From Variovorax guangxiensis (GTDB taxonomy: Bacteria; Pseudomonadota; Gammaproteobacteria; Burkholderiales; Burkholderiaceae_C), in the NCBI RefSeq assembly GCF_003952165.1, contig NZ_RXFT01000020.1, positions 49,918 to 113,917 of the forward strand: a DNA stretch of 64,000 bases. Reading direction: 5' to 3'. The translations under genes were made by a program, and so were the position numbers. Each line of letters begins with the position of its first letter. Positions within the stretch are counted from its first letter, which is position 1. The notes below the pieces were generated by a model that saw nothing but the letters and a program-made list of their open reading frames with translations, was not told the DNA's origin and did not search any database. This document shows positions 27,000 through 35,170 of this stretch, piece after piece.

Positions 27000-27707
27000 T
27001 CAAATTTTATTTAGAAGCGTTAGAACGTGGCCGCGGTGCTCCAGCATCCTGCGTCCATATTCAGAAAACTGCCTGCCTTGGCTGTCGGGAGGAAGCTTGA
27101 TGGAGTTGACAAAATCACCCAAGGCTCGCTCGATTCCTCGGTTGTAGCGAGAGCCGGCAACGATGAATTGCTCGTCCGTGAGATTTGAAGTATCGATGCC
27201 CGGGTAGTCGTATACGATGAGATTTTTCAGGTGCTGAGCAACGACGATCAAATTGAAGGCATCGGTCTCGAGGCACGTGATCAGGTTCATTCGATCCGGG
27301 TACGACAGCAGCTCGACCGGAATCCCAAGCTCCTTCGAAGCAACTCGCAGTTGAATGCTTACCGCACCAACGGATGTTTCTTCGGGTGGTTTTCCAAACT
27401 TGACAGGTCTTCCCGCTAGCGTTCGCTGCAATGTGCGTCCTTGAAATGCGGGTCTTTTTATGCCGTCGGGCTTGCCGCCCACCTCGGCCCAGGCGACACA
27501 GGCGAGCAGCACAGGAGGGATTCGATGCTGCTGCGCCGCATCTTTGATACGGAATTTATTGCAAACAACCCAGCCATCTTTGTAGGCCTGTAAATACGGT
27601 CGGCCGCCGCCCATTTTCTCTGACAAGACACGCCATTTGAAAATGTCCCAGCTATTCCATTTGGGATAACTCGAATTGTCCGGCGCGCAAAACTCCCTGC
27701 CACTCAT
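27000..27707 (-). CDS. Lysozyme-fold protein without signal peptide, putative toxin
   Basis: A 235-aa protein. Three spaced motifs recall the lytic transglycosylase/goose-lysozyme fold: a helix with Glu75 (ACVAWAEVGGKP), a Ser...Gln element (SVGAVSIQ, 112-119) and YNRG at 188-191, like the YNAG motif. No signal peptide is present, as in cargo effectors of type VI secretion or in phage endolysins. A Shine-Dalgarno AAGGGAG precedes the ATG. The gene is AT-richer than its neighbours and is followed at once by a small membrane protein gene. The family is not identified; activity is inferred. Confidence 0.6.
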   Translation of the reverse strand: MSGREFCAPDNSSYPKWNSWDIFKWRVLSEKMGGGRPYLQAYKDGWVVCNKFRIKDAAQQHRIPPVLLACVAWAEVGGKPDGIKRPAFQGRTLQRTLAGRPVKFGKPPEETSVGAVSIQLRVASKELGIPVELLSYPDRMNLITCLETDAFNLIVVAQHLKNLIVYDYPGIDTSNLTDEQFIVAGSRYNRGIERALGDFVNSIKLPPDSQGRQFSEYGRRMLEHRGHVLTLLNKI

Positions 27708-27981
27708 GCATCGCTCCCTTTTTGAATCCGGGCATCATAGTGAGAGCGAATAATTAATTGATCGGCAGCCTGAGAAATTCTGCACGCTTGAATATTTATT
27801 TATTCAGGGTGCGCGGCACGCCGGGCAACACACAACCGACCGAGCGCATTCATTCCTGAAAAGCGCTCGTCTTGGAGTTCGGGCGACTGCAAACCGCACG
27901 GACCGATCGGGCGTTTCATCCCCCGTACGTCGCACCATCGGCCGAACGAGGGGACCCATGCCTCCTCGCCACGACCTGCTT
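27708..27981. other. Intergenic stretch, nothing firm seen
   Basis: These 274 bp separate the lower-GC island from the TRAP transporter operon. The half next to the island is AT-rich (around TGAATATTTATTTATTCAGG) and could hold its promoter. The half next to the TRAP genes returns to high GC. No tRNA, attachment-site repeat or convincing terminator was found. Confidence 0.5.
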
Positions 27982-29952
27982 CTACTTGTACAGCAGCTGC
28001 GGCAGCCACAACCCGATCTGCGGCCACATGTACAGCAGCACGATCGCCAGCACCTGGATGCCCATGAAGGGCAGCATGCCAAGGAAGATCTGGTTGAGCG
28101 TCACGTGCGGCGGGCTCACGCCCTTGAGGTAGAAGGCTGCCATCGCGACCGGCGGCGACAGGAAGGCGGTCTGCAGGTTCAGCGCCACCAGCAGTCCGAA
28201 GAACAGCGGGTCGACGCCGAAGTTGTCGAGCAGCGGGATGAAGATGGGCATGAAGATCACGATGATCTCGGTCCATTCCAGCGGCCAGCCCAGCAGGAAG
28301 ATGATGACCTGGCTCAGGATCAGGAACTCCACCTTGGTGAGGTTCATGCCGAGCACCCATTCCTCCACCAGCGCCTGCCCGCCGAGCAGCGCGAACGCGG
28401 CAGAGAAGATGGCCGAGCCGACGAAGAGCCAGCACACCATGGCCGATGTCTTGGCCGTGAGGAATACCGACTCCTTCAGCACCGAGAGGTTGAGGCGCCT
28501 GTAGGCCGCCGCCAGCAGCATGCCGCCGAGCGCGCCCATGGCGGCCGCCTCGGTGGGCGTGGCAAGACCCAGCACGATCGAACCCAGCACCGAGAGGATC
28601 AGCAGCACCAGCGGGAAGAACGACGCCAGCAGCATCTTGAAGATCTCGAGCCGCGCGAAGCTCAGGAACAGGTAGAACAGCGTGACGATGGCGCCGAAGA
28701 CGGCGAAGGTGACCCACCACCAGGTCGGTGCGGGTCGCTGCGTGGCGGCCTCCGTAGCAGCAGCGGCCGAGGGCTCTGCGGTTCCTGCGGCGGGCGCGGG
28801 GGGAACGGCCGGGGCTCCCGGCGGCTCGGACAGCGCCGCCTGGCTGGAGGCCGTGGCCGGTGCCGACGGCTGCATATCGTCGCTGGGCGGCTCCTGCAGC
28901 CCACCTTCCTGCGGTGGTTCCTGCAACCCGCCTTCGACCGGCGGCTCCTGCAGGCCGCCGGACTCCGGCGTGCCGCTGCGCACGGCCCCGATTTCCTCGA
29001 TCTCGTAGCGCGCCTGCGCTTCCACCGTCGTCACGGCCTTGTAGCTGAAGGCGGCCAGCAGCAGGAAGATCACGCCCGGCATCGCAACGATGCCGAGCTG
29101 CTTCAGCACATGCGAGAAGGGCACGCCGGCATTGCGCCGTCCCTTCAGCAGGCCGACCAGCGCATGCGCGGCGGGGCTGTCGGCCAGCCGCTGCGACAGC
29201 GGCGGCAGCGGCACGACGCGCTCCGCCTGCGAGAGCGGCGGCGCCCACTGCGGCTTGAGCCAGGCGACGATGATCACGTACAGCACATAGAGCGAAGCCA
29301 GCATCAGCCCCGGAAAGAACGCGCCCGCATAGAGCTGCACCACTGACACGCCAGCCGTCGCGCCGTAGACGATGAGCAGCACCGAAGGCGGAATCAGGAT
29401 GCCCAGGCAGCCGCCCGCGGTGATCGAACCGGCGGCCAGAGGCACGCTGTAGCCCGCGCGCAGCATGGCTGGCAGTGCGAGCAGCCCCATCAGCGTGACC
29501 ACCGCACCCACGATGCCGGTGGCCGTCGCGAAGATGGTGCAGGTGACCAGCGTCGCCACGGCGAGTGCGCCCGGCAGCCGCGCGAGCGCCAGGTGCAGGC
29601 TCTTGAATAGCGACTCGATGAGATTCGCGCGCTCCACCAGGTAGCCCATGAACACGAACAGCGGCACCGCGATGAGTACGTCGTTCGCCATGGTCTTGAA
29701 GGCCGACTGCACCATCAGGTCGAGCGTGCGGTGCCAGTCGCGGTCGTAGGCCAGCCAGGTGAAGAGCATGCCCATGCCCATCAGCGTGAACGCCGTGGGA
29801 AAGCCCAGCATGATGGCCACCACCACCAGCGAGAGCATCAGCAGGCCGAGGTGGCCGTTGGTGATGGTGGGGGCATTGGCCAGCACCGCCACCGCGCCGA
29901 TCACGATCAGCGCCATGAACGAGAGGCCGAACCAGAGTTCGCGGCGGATCAT
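27982..29952 (-). CDS. dctM: TRAP transporter large permease (DctM) with a repeat-rich insertion
   Basis: A 656-aa inner-membrane protein, clearly longer than the usual 425-450 aa. N- and C-terminal parts show DctM hallmarks (ITAGGCLGILIPPSVLLIVYG, LGLATPTEAAAMGALGG). In between, around residues 325-420, lies a hydrophilic Pro/Ala/Gln/Glu-rich insertion containing three GGLQEPP repeats, flanked by hydrophobic segments. The ATG overlaps the DctQ stop (ATGA). It carries solutes using the Na+ or H+ gradient together with DctQ and the DctP receptor. Confidence 0.9.
   Translation of the reverse strand: MIRRELWFGLSFMALIVIGAVAVLANAPTITNGHLGLLMLSLVVVAIMLGFPTAFTLMGMGMLFTWLAYDRDWHRTLDLMVQSAFKTMANDVLIAVPLFVFMGYLVERANLIESLFKSLHLALARLPGALAVATLVTCTIFATATGIVGAVVTLMGLLALPAMLRAGYSVPLAAGSITAGGCLGILIPPSVLLIVYGATAGVSVVQLYAGAFFPGLMLASLYVLYVIIVAWLKPQWAPPLSQAERVVPLPPLSQRLADSPAAHALVGLLKGRRNAGVPFSHVLKQLGIVAMPGVIFLLLAAFSYKAVTTVEAQARYEIEEIGAVRSGTPESGGLQEPPVEGGLQEPPQEGGLQEPPSDDMQPSAPATASSQAALSEPPGAPAVPPAPAAGTAEPSAAAATEAATQRPAPTWWWVTFAVFGAIVTLFYLFLSFARLEIFKMLLASFFPLVLLILSVLGSIVLGLATPTEAAAMGALGGMLLAAAYRRLNLSVLKESVFLTAKTSAMVCWLFVGSAIFSAAFALLGGQALVEEWVLGMNLTKVEFLILSQVIIFLLGWPLEWTEIIVIFMPIFIPLLDNFGVDPLFFGLLVALNLQTAFLSPPVAMAAFYLKGVSPPHVTLNQIFLGMLPFMGIQVLAIVLLYMWPQIGLWLPQLLYK
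28879..28959 (-). repeat. Three 27-bp tandem repeats inside dctM
   Basis: Three consecutive 27-bp units each encode GGLQEPP followed by two variable residues (VE, QE, SD). The unit length is a multiple of three, so copy number can change without breaking the frame. The repeats lie in the hydrophilic insertion of the TRAP large permease. The units differ at several third positions, so the array is not brand new. Confidence 0.85.
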
Positions 29953-30569
29953 CGCGCGGCCTCCTTCGAGGCGACGACGCGGTCGAGCGCGGCGATGTCC
30001 TCGTCCTTCACGTGCACCATCTCCTTGAGCTTCTCGACGTCGACTTCCTCCACGTCCTGCTCGCGCGAGGGCCAGGTGCCCTCGCGGATGCAGCGCACGC
30101 AGCGGATGATCTCCACCAGCCCCTGCAGCAGCAGCGTGAAGCCCGCCAGCGGAATGACGTACTTGAACGGGTAAAGCGGCAGCGGCTCGGCCGAGAAGGT
30201 CTGCTCGCGGATGGCGAGCGACTCGCCCGCGTAGACCCATCCGGCCCAGGTCAGCGCCACGATGCCCGGCAGGAAGAAGACGACGTAGAGCACCAGGTCC
30301 ACCAGCGCCTGCGTGCGCGGGCGGAAGAAGCCGTAGAGCACGTCGCCGCGCACGTGGCCGTTCTTCGAGAGTGTGTAGGCGCCCGCGGTCATGAACATGG
30401 TGCCGTACAGCATGATCTGCGCGTCCAGCACCCAGGCGTGGGGCCTGTTGAGGGCATAGCGCGAGAACACCTCCCAGCTGATCAGCAGCGTGAGCAGCAG
30501 GGCGCACCAGGCGAAGGTCTTGCCGATCCATGTGGAGAACCGGTCGACCGCCAGCAGGAAAGATTGCAT
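29949..30569 (-). CDS. dctQ: TRAP transporter small permease (DctQ)
   Basis: A 206-aa protein with four hydrophobic segments and the DctQ motif WEVFSRYALNRPHAWVLD near residue 35. A charged C-terminal tail of about 40 residues (EQDVEEVDVEKLKEMVHVKD) is longer than usual. It forms the membrane complex with DctM, whose start overlaps its stop. The receptor gene lies 108 bp upstream. Confidence 0.9.
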   Translation of the reverse strand: MQSFLLAVDRFSTWIGKTFAWCALLLTLLISWEVFSRYALNRPHAWVLDAQIMLYGTMFMTAGAYTLSKNGHVRGDVLYGFFRPRTQALVDLVLYVVFFLPGIVALTWAGWVYAGESLAIREQTFSAEPLPLYPFKYVIPLAGFTLLLQGLVEIIRCVRCIREGTWPSREQDVEEVDVEKLKEMVHVKDEDIAALDRVVASKEAAR

Positions 30570-30677
30570 CGGAACGAACTCCTCGCCGCGTCATTCGTGT
30601 CTCGCGCGGCAGCGTGGGCGCAGGCATGAAAAGAGGGCACCGCCAGGGTGCCCTCGCGTCGCATCGATCCCGTTGGC

Positions 30678-31793
30678 TCAGGTCTTCTTCGCCTGCCGTC
30701 CGAAGTAGTGGTTGTAGGCCATCTTGAAATCGACGCTGTAGTCGTTCTGCCACTGGCCCGCGCGCTCGGCGAAGGCGCGCTGCGAGTCGAGCACCTTCTT
30801 GAACATCGGGTTCTCGGCCGACTTCTTCGCGATGGTCTTGTCCCACGAGGCGAGCTGCGCGCGCAGCACCGCGTCGGGCGTCTTGTAGAACTTGATGCCG
30901 GCCTTCTTCAGCTCCTCGTAGTCCTTGGAGTTGCGGTCGATGGCCTTCCAGCTCATCTCGGCGCTCGCGGCCTGCGTGGCGTACTCGATGATGGACTTGA
31001 GCTCCGCCGGCAGCGCCTTGAGCTTGCCGCCGTTGAACAGCACCTCGAACTGCTCGCCGCTCTGGTGGAAGCTCTGCAGCATGCAGTTCTTGGCGACGTC
31101 GGGAAAGCCCAGCACACGGTCGCTCGACGCGTTGTTGAACTCGGCCGCGTCGATCAGGCCGCGGTCCAGCGCGGGCACGATCTCGCCGCCGGGCAGCGGG
31201 TTCACGGCCGCGCCCATGTCGGTGAACACGTCCACCGCCAGGCCCACGGTGCGGAACTTCAGGCCCTTCATGTCCTCGGCCTTGGCCACCGGCTTCTTGA
31301 ACCAGCCCAGCGGCTGCGTGGGCATGGGGCCGTACAGATACGAGACCACGTCGAGGTTCAGGCCCTTGTAGATCTCCTCCATCAGCGCCTTGCCGCCGCC
31401 GTAGGTGTGCCAGGCCAGCACCATGTTGGCGTCCATGCCGTAGCCCGGACCGGACCCCCACAGCGCGAGCGCCGAGTTCTTGCCGTACCAGTACGCGACC
31501 ACGCCGTGGCCGCCGTCGAGCGTGCCCTTGGCGACCGCGTCGAGCAGCTGGAAGGCGGGCACCACCGAGCCGGCGGGCAGCACCTCGATCTTCAGGCGGT
31601 TGCCCGCCATGTCGTTGACCTTCTTCGCGTAGTCCTGTGCGTACTCGTGGAAGATGTCCTTCGCGGGCCAGGTGCTCTGGAAGCGCAGGGTGGTGGTCTG
31701 GGCCATGCTGACCATCGGCACGGACATGGCGCCGGCGGCCACGGCCGCGCCCTTGAGCAGCCCGCGGCGGCGGGGCATCTTGCTGTCTGTCAT
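30678..31793 (-). CDS. TRAP transporter periplasmic receptor (DctP family, TakP-like)
   Basis: A 371-aa receptor. The start at 31793 follows GGAGAG, and the N-terminus PRRRGLLKGAAVAAG is a Tat-like signal. The segments YWYGKNSALALWGSGPGYGM and HTYGGGKALMEEIY resemble TakP-type receptors that bind 2-oxo acids. A 2-oxo acid or similar carboxylate is thus a reasonable, unproven guess. It is first in the dctP-dctQ-dctM operon. Confidence 0.88.
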   Translation of the reverse strand: MTDSKMPRRRGLLKGAAVAAGAMSVPMVSMAQTTTLRFQSTWPAKDIFHEYAQDYAKKVNDMAGNRLKIEVLPAGSVVPAFQLLDAVAKGTLDGGHGVVAYWYGKNSALALWGSGPGYGMDANMVLAWHTYGGGKALMEEIYKGLNLDVVSYLYGPMPTQPLGWFKKPVAKAEDMKGLKFRTVGLAVDVFTDMGAAVNPLPGGEIVPALDRGLIDAAEFNNASSDRVLGFPDVAKNCMLQSFHQSGEQFEVLFNGGKLKALPAELKSIIEYATQAASAEMSWKAIDRNSKDYEELKKAGIKFYKTPDAVLRAQLASWDKTIAKKSAENPMFKKVLDSQRAFAERAGQWQNDYSVDFKMAYNHYFGRQAKKT

Positions 31794-31908
31794 TTGTCTC
31801 TCTCCAAACGGTTCTGACTTGGGAAAACCCAGGCTGTCCGTCTTGGAGTTATGGTTCGACAGGCCCAAGGCGCCATCTTTGGCGCGCGGGAGCACTCAAC
31901 AAACAGGG

Positions 31909-31928
31909 TTTTCACGAACCGGTGAAAA
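31909..31928. promoter_or_regulatory. Inverted repeat between the TRAP operon and the rhodanese gene
   Basis: TTTTCAC and GTGAAAA are perfect 7-bp arms separated by 6 bp, located 42 bp before the rhodanese start and 115 bp before the TRAP receptor start on the other strand. It could be an operator for one or both divergent genes. No regulator gene is adjacent, so the assignment is tentative. Confidence 0.4.
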
Positions 31929-31970
31929 ATTCCGGGCCATGAAAACCCGCATCGCAAGGACACGAGACAG

Positions 31971-32381
31971 ATGACAGAACCCGTCGAGAACAAGGGCTAC
32001 GCCGGCGACGTGACGCCCGAGCAGGCCGCCCGATGGACCGCCAGCGGAGAGGCCGTGCTGGTCGACGTGCGCACCGACGCCGAGCGCGAATGGGTCGGCT
32101 ATGTGCCGGGCGCCGTGCCGCTGGCATGGAAGCAGTGGCCCGGCATGGCGATGAATCCGGCCTTCGACGAAGGCATCCGTGCCGCTGCCGAAGGCGGCAG
32201 GAAGCTGGTGCTGCTGTGCCGCAGCGGCGTGCGCTCCATCGCAGCGGCCAAGCGCGCGACAGAGCTGGGCGTGGAGGCCTACAACATCCTCGAAGGCTTC
32301 GAGGGCAACCCGGACGAGAACGGCCACCGCGGGCTGACCGGCGGCTGGCGCAAGCGCGGGCTGCCCTGGCGGCAGAACTAG
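31971..32381 (+). CDS. Rhodanese-like domain protein
   Basis: A 136-aa single-domain rhodanese. The catalytic loop is CRSGVR, preceded by the strand KLVLLC; the substrate-side motif VLVDVRTDAEREWVGYVPGA is also present. Such proteins move sulfane sulfur. It is soluble, with no signal peptide. An AAGGA Shine-Dalgarno lies about 14 bp upstream. It is divergent from the TRAP operon and convergent with the DUF4242 gene. Confidence 0.9.
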   Translation: MTEPVENKGYAGDVTPEQAARWTASGEAVLVDVRTDAEREWVGYVPGAVPLAWKQWPGMAMNPAFDEGIRAAAEGGRKLVLLCRSGVRSIAAAKRATELGVEAYNILEGFEGNPDENGHRGLTGGWRKRGLPWRQN

Positions 32382-32394
32382 AGAGCCGCTCGCC

Positions 32395-32667
32395 TCACTC
32401 GGCCGTGGCCGGGTCGATCACGCTGTAGACCCGGCCCACGCGGTTGGCAGGGAAGCCGCCGAGCTCCGCGTGCCGGCGCACCAGTGCCTCGTCGGTGGCC
32501 TGGTAGACGCAGTAGACACGGTCGTCGGTCACGTAGCTGTGGATCCACTGGATGTCGGTCCCCATGCTGCTGAGCACGCCGCAGGACTTCTGCGAAATGG
32601 CCTTCAGGTCCGACGGGGTGAACTTGCCGGCGCCGGGGATGTCTCGCTCGATAACGAATTTGGGCAT
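32395..32667 (-). CDS. DUF4242 / SCO4226-like small protein
   Basis: A 90-aa protein opening MPKFVIERDIPGAGKFTPSD, with IQWIHSYVTDDRVYCVYQA in the middle: the pattern of the DUF4242 ferredoxin-like family. One member, SCO4226, is reported to bind nickel. Function here is unknown. It is divergent from the AraC-type regulator gene at 32804, which may control it. Confidence 0.8.
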   Translation of the reverse strand: MPKFVIERDIPGAGKFTPSDLKAISQKSCGVLSSMGTDIQWIHSYVTDDRVYCVYQATDEALVRRHAELGGFPANRVGRVYSVIDPATAE

Positions 32668-32803
32668 GGTGGTACTCCTGTCTGGCTGTCAGAATCGGTC
32701 GAAGGCGACCAGGTCCTATGGTGCCGACGCGAAGCCGCCCCGTATTGCCCGCTCCGCCTGACTTGTTGACCGAAACCCCGTCCTCGCTTGCCGGGAGGTG
32801 ATC

Positions 32804-33757
32804 ATGGATGTCTTGTCGGACGTGCTGCGGACCATCCGCCTCGAGGGCGCGCTGTTCCTCAACGGGGACATGTATGCACCCTGGTGCTTCAAGGTACCCA
32901 AGGGTAGGGACATCGCCCAGCTGCTCAGGCCCGGCGCGAACCGGCTGGCCATCTGCCACCTGGTGCTGCAGGGCGAATGCTGGGCCCAGGTCGACGGCGG
33001 GGAGCCGATACGGGCGCATGCGGGCGAAGTGATCGCCGCGCTGCACGGCGACTCCCATGTGCTGGGCAGCGGCCTGCACCATGCGGCGGTGGACATGTCG
33101 CATGTGGTGAGCCCGCGCGCGCCCGAACTGGAGCGCGTGCGCTATGGCGGCGAGGGAGATCGCACCTTGCTGGTGTGCAGCTGGTTCGCGTACGAGGGCG
33201 ACGCGCCCAATCCCGTCATGGCGAACATTCCGCGCCTGTTCACCACGCAGCTGCGAAGCAGGCCGGCGGGCCCGTGGATCGAGCAGTCGGTCAACTTCGT
33301 GCTGGGCGATGCGGCTTCACGCTCTCCGGGTTCGGAGATGGTCGCCGCCAAGGTGGCGGAAGTGCTGTTCGCCGAAGTGCTGCGCGGCTACATCGAGTCC
33401 GCGCCCGCCAACAACCCCGGCTGGCTGGCGGGCCTGCGCGATCCCCACGTGAGCCGCTGCCTGGCGCTGATGCACGCCGAGCCCGCGCGCAACTGGACGG
33501 TCGATGAGCTGGCGCAGGAGACCCACACTTCGCGCAGCGTGCTGGCGGACCGTTTCACCGAGCTGGTGGGCGCGCCGCCCATGCACTACCTGGCGCGCTG
33601 GCGAATGATCCTGGCCGCCGGCATGCTGCGCAGGGACCAGTGCAACCTGGCGCGCATCGCCGAAGGCGTGGGCTACGAATCGGAGGCCGCCTTCAACCGC
33701 GCGTTCAAGCGCGAGTACGGCGTGTCGCCAGGGGCCTGGCGGCACAACGGCGCCTGA
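32804..33757 (+). CDS. AraC-family regulator with cupin sensor domain
   Basis: A 317-aa protein. The N-terminal cupin-6-type ligand domain spans residues 1-180; the C-terminal pair of helix-turn-helices (WTVDELAQETHTSRSVLADR; LARIAEGVGYESEAAFNRAF) is typical of AraC. ATG at 32804 is preferred over GTG at 32798 because GGGAGG lies at the right distance. The divergent DUF4242 gene is a likely target. Confidence 0.88.
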   Translation: MDVLSDVLRTIRLEGALFLNGDMYAPWCFKVPKGRDIAQLLRPGANRLAICHLVLQGECWAQVDGGEPIRAHAGEVIAALHGDSHVLGSGLHHAAVDMSHVVSPRAPELERVRYGGEGDRTLLVCSWFAYEGDAPNPVMANIPRLFTTQLRSRPAGPWIEQSVNFVLGDAASRSPGSEMVAAKVAEVLFAEVLRGYIESAPANNPGWLAGLRDPHVSRCLALMHAEPARNWTVDELAQETHTSRSVLADRFTELVGAPPMHYLARWRMILAAGMLRRDQCNLARIAEGVGYESEAAFNRAFKREYGVSPGAWRHNGA

Positions 33758-33769
33758 CCCCGGTCTTGC

Positions 33770-34231
33770 TCAGAGCGCCGGAATCCGCAGCTTCTGCCCC
33801 GGATAGATCTTGTCCGGATGCGACAGCATCGGCTTGTTCGCCTCGAAGATCACGTTGTACTTGTTGGCGTCGCCGTAGTACTTCTTCGAGATGGCCGAGA
33901 GCGTGTCGCCGCGCACCACGTCGTGGTACTGGGCGGGCGGCGCGGCCGGGGCGACGAGGTTGTTCTCCACGCTGGTCACGTTCGCCACGTTGCCGGCGGC
34001 GAGCGAGGCCTTCTCGCTGGCTTCCTGCGACGGCGCCTGGCCCGCAAGGGTGACCACGCCGGTGGCGGCGGTGTAGGTCACTTCCAGTCCCGTGAGGCCG
34101 AGGTTCTGCGTCTCGATGTAGGTCTTGATGGCGGCGGCCGCGGCCTGGTTGGCGTCGGGCGTGGCGGCCTGGGCCGACGAGCCGCCGAACAGCTTCTCAC
34201 CAGCCTCCTTGATGAAACTGAGCAATCCCAT
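33770..34231 (-). CDS. kbp: BON-LysM protein, potassium-binding Kbp/YgaU homologue
   Basis: A 153-aa protein resembling E. coli Kbp (YgaU) along its whole length: N-terminus MGLLSFIKEAGEKLFG, a BON domain (residues 30-95) and a C-terminal LysM domain (YHDVVRGDTLSAISKKYYGD ... PGQKLRIP). E. coli Kbp is a cytoplasmic K+ sensor. There is no signal peptide. The start at 34231 follows AAGGAGAG. An 18-residue Ala-rich stretch before BON is the main difference. Confidence 0.88.
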   Translation of the reverse strand: MGLLSFIKEAGEKLFGGSSAQAATPDANQAAAAAIKTYIETQNLGLTGLEVTYTAATGVVTLAGQAPSQEASEKASLAAGNVANVTSVENNLVAPAAPPAQYHDVVRGDTLSAISKKYYGDANKYNVIFEANKPMLSHPDKIYPGQKLRIPAL

Positions 34232-34365
34232 GGTTCTCTCCTTGTGCGGTGGTGGGTGGAACCCGCCAATGTAGAGGCGGAAGCCGGCGCGCCTGCGTAG
34301 GCCCATGCCGCGTGTGTCAACGACGTGCCAGCCGGAATAACAACAAAGTCGCAATAATCCCGCGC

Positions 34366-35154
34366 ATGTCATCCCCCTTCCTCGCCATCGACATCGGCAA
34401 CACCCGCCTCAAGTGGGCGCTCTACGACTCGGCCCGCCCCGGCGCCGCGTTGCAGGCGCAGGGTGCCGAATTCCTCGACCACATCGAACGGCTGGCCGAC
34501 GGCCCGTGGGCCGACCTGCCTTCGCCCGGCTCCATGCTGGGCTGCGTGGTGGCCGGCGACGCGGTCAGGCGCCGGGCCGAGGAGCAGATCGTCGAGCGCT
34601 TCGACTGCACGCCGCGCTGGGTGATGTCGAGCGCGGGCGAGGCCGGCATCGTCAACGGCTACGACCACCCCACGCGCCTGGGCGCCGACCGCTTCGTGGC
34701 GATGATCGGCGCGCGCCACCGCATGCTGGCCGCCGCCAAGCCGGGGCAGCCGCCGCGGCCGATGGTGGTGGTGCTGATCGGCACGGCCGTGACGGTCGAG
34801 GCCATCGACGCCGACGGCAAGTTTTTGGGCGGCCTGATCCTGCCGGGCCACGGCATCATGCTGCGCGCGCTCGAGTCGGGCACGGCGGGCCTGCACGTGC
34901 CCACCGGCGAGGTGCGCGAATTCCCCACCAACACCAGCGACGCGCTGACCAGCGGCGGCACCTACGCCATCGCGGGCGCGGTGGAGCGCATGGTGCAGCA
35001 CGTGCGCTCGCACTGCGGCGCCGAGCCGGCCTGCTACATGACCGGCGGCGCGGGCTGGAAGATGGCGCCCGTGATGAACGGGCATTTCGAGCTGGTCGAG
35101 AGCCTCATCATGGACGGGCTCCTGGTGATTGCCCGCGAGCGGGCTTCGAACTAG
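34366..35154 (+). CDS. coaX: Type III pantothenate kinase
   Basis: A 262-aa ASKHA-fold kinase that phosphorylates pantothenate in coenzyme A synthesis. Motifs: AIDIGNTRLKWA (phosphate 1), GADRFVAMIGA, GTAVTVEAID (phosphate 2) and the TSGGTYAIAGA segment. It lacks an upstream birA gene, to which coaX is often joined in related bacteria. It is divergent from kbp and convergent with the serine hydrolase gene. Confidence 0.93.
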   Translation: MSSPFLAIDIGNTRLKWALYDSARPGAALQAQGAEFLDHIERLADGPWADLPSPGSMLGCVVAGDAVRRRAEEQIVERFDCTPRWVMSSAGEAGIVNGYDHPTRLGADRFVAMIGARHRMLAAAKPGQPPRPMVVVLIGTAVTVEAIDADGKFLGGLILPGHGIMLRALESGTAGLHVPTGEVREFPTNTSDALTSGGTYAIAGAVERMVQHVRSHCGAEPACYMTGGAGWKMAPVMNGHFELVESLIMDGLLVIARERASN

Positions 35155-35170
35155 ACAGAGGCGAAGAGGC

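Noticed and set aside
26680..27981. Prophage or integrative element around the lower-GC island
   Set aside because: No integrase, tRNA, flanking direct repeat or phage structural gene was seen; only two genes are atypical.
28879..28959. Intergenic repeat or CRISPR-like array
   Set aside because: The three 27-bp units are contiguous, in frame and inside dctM, so they are coding tandem repeats.
30678..31461. Upstream extension of the dctM frame through dctQ and dctP
   Set aside because: The frame is open only by GC bias. DctM begins at 29952 with an ATGA overlap to dctQ, and no DctM-like sequence lies further upstream.
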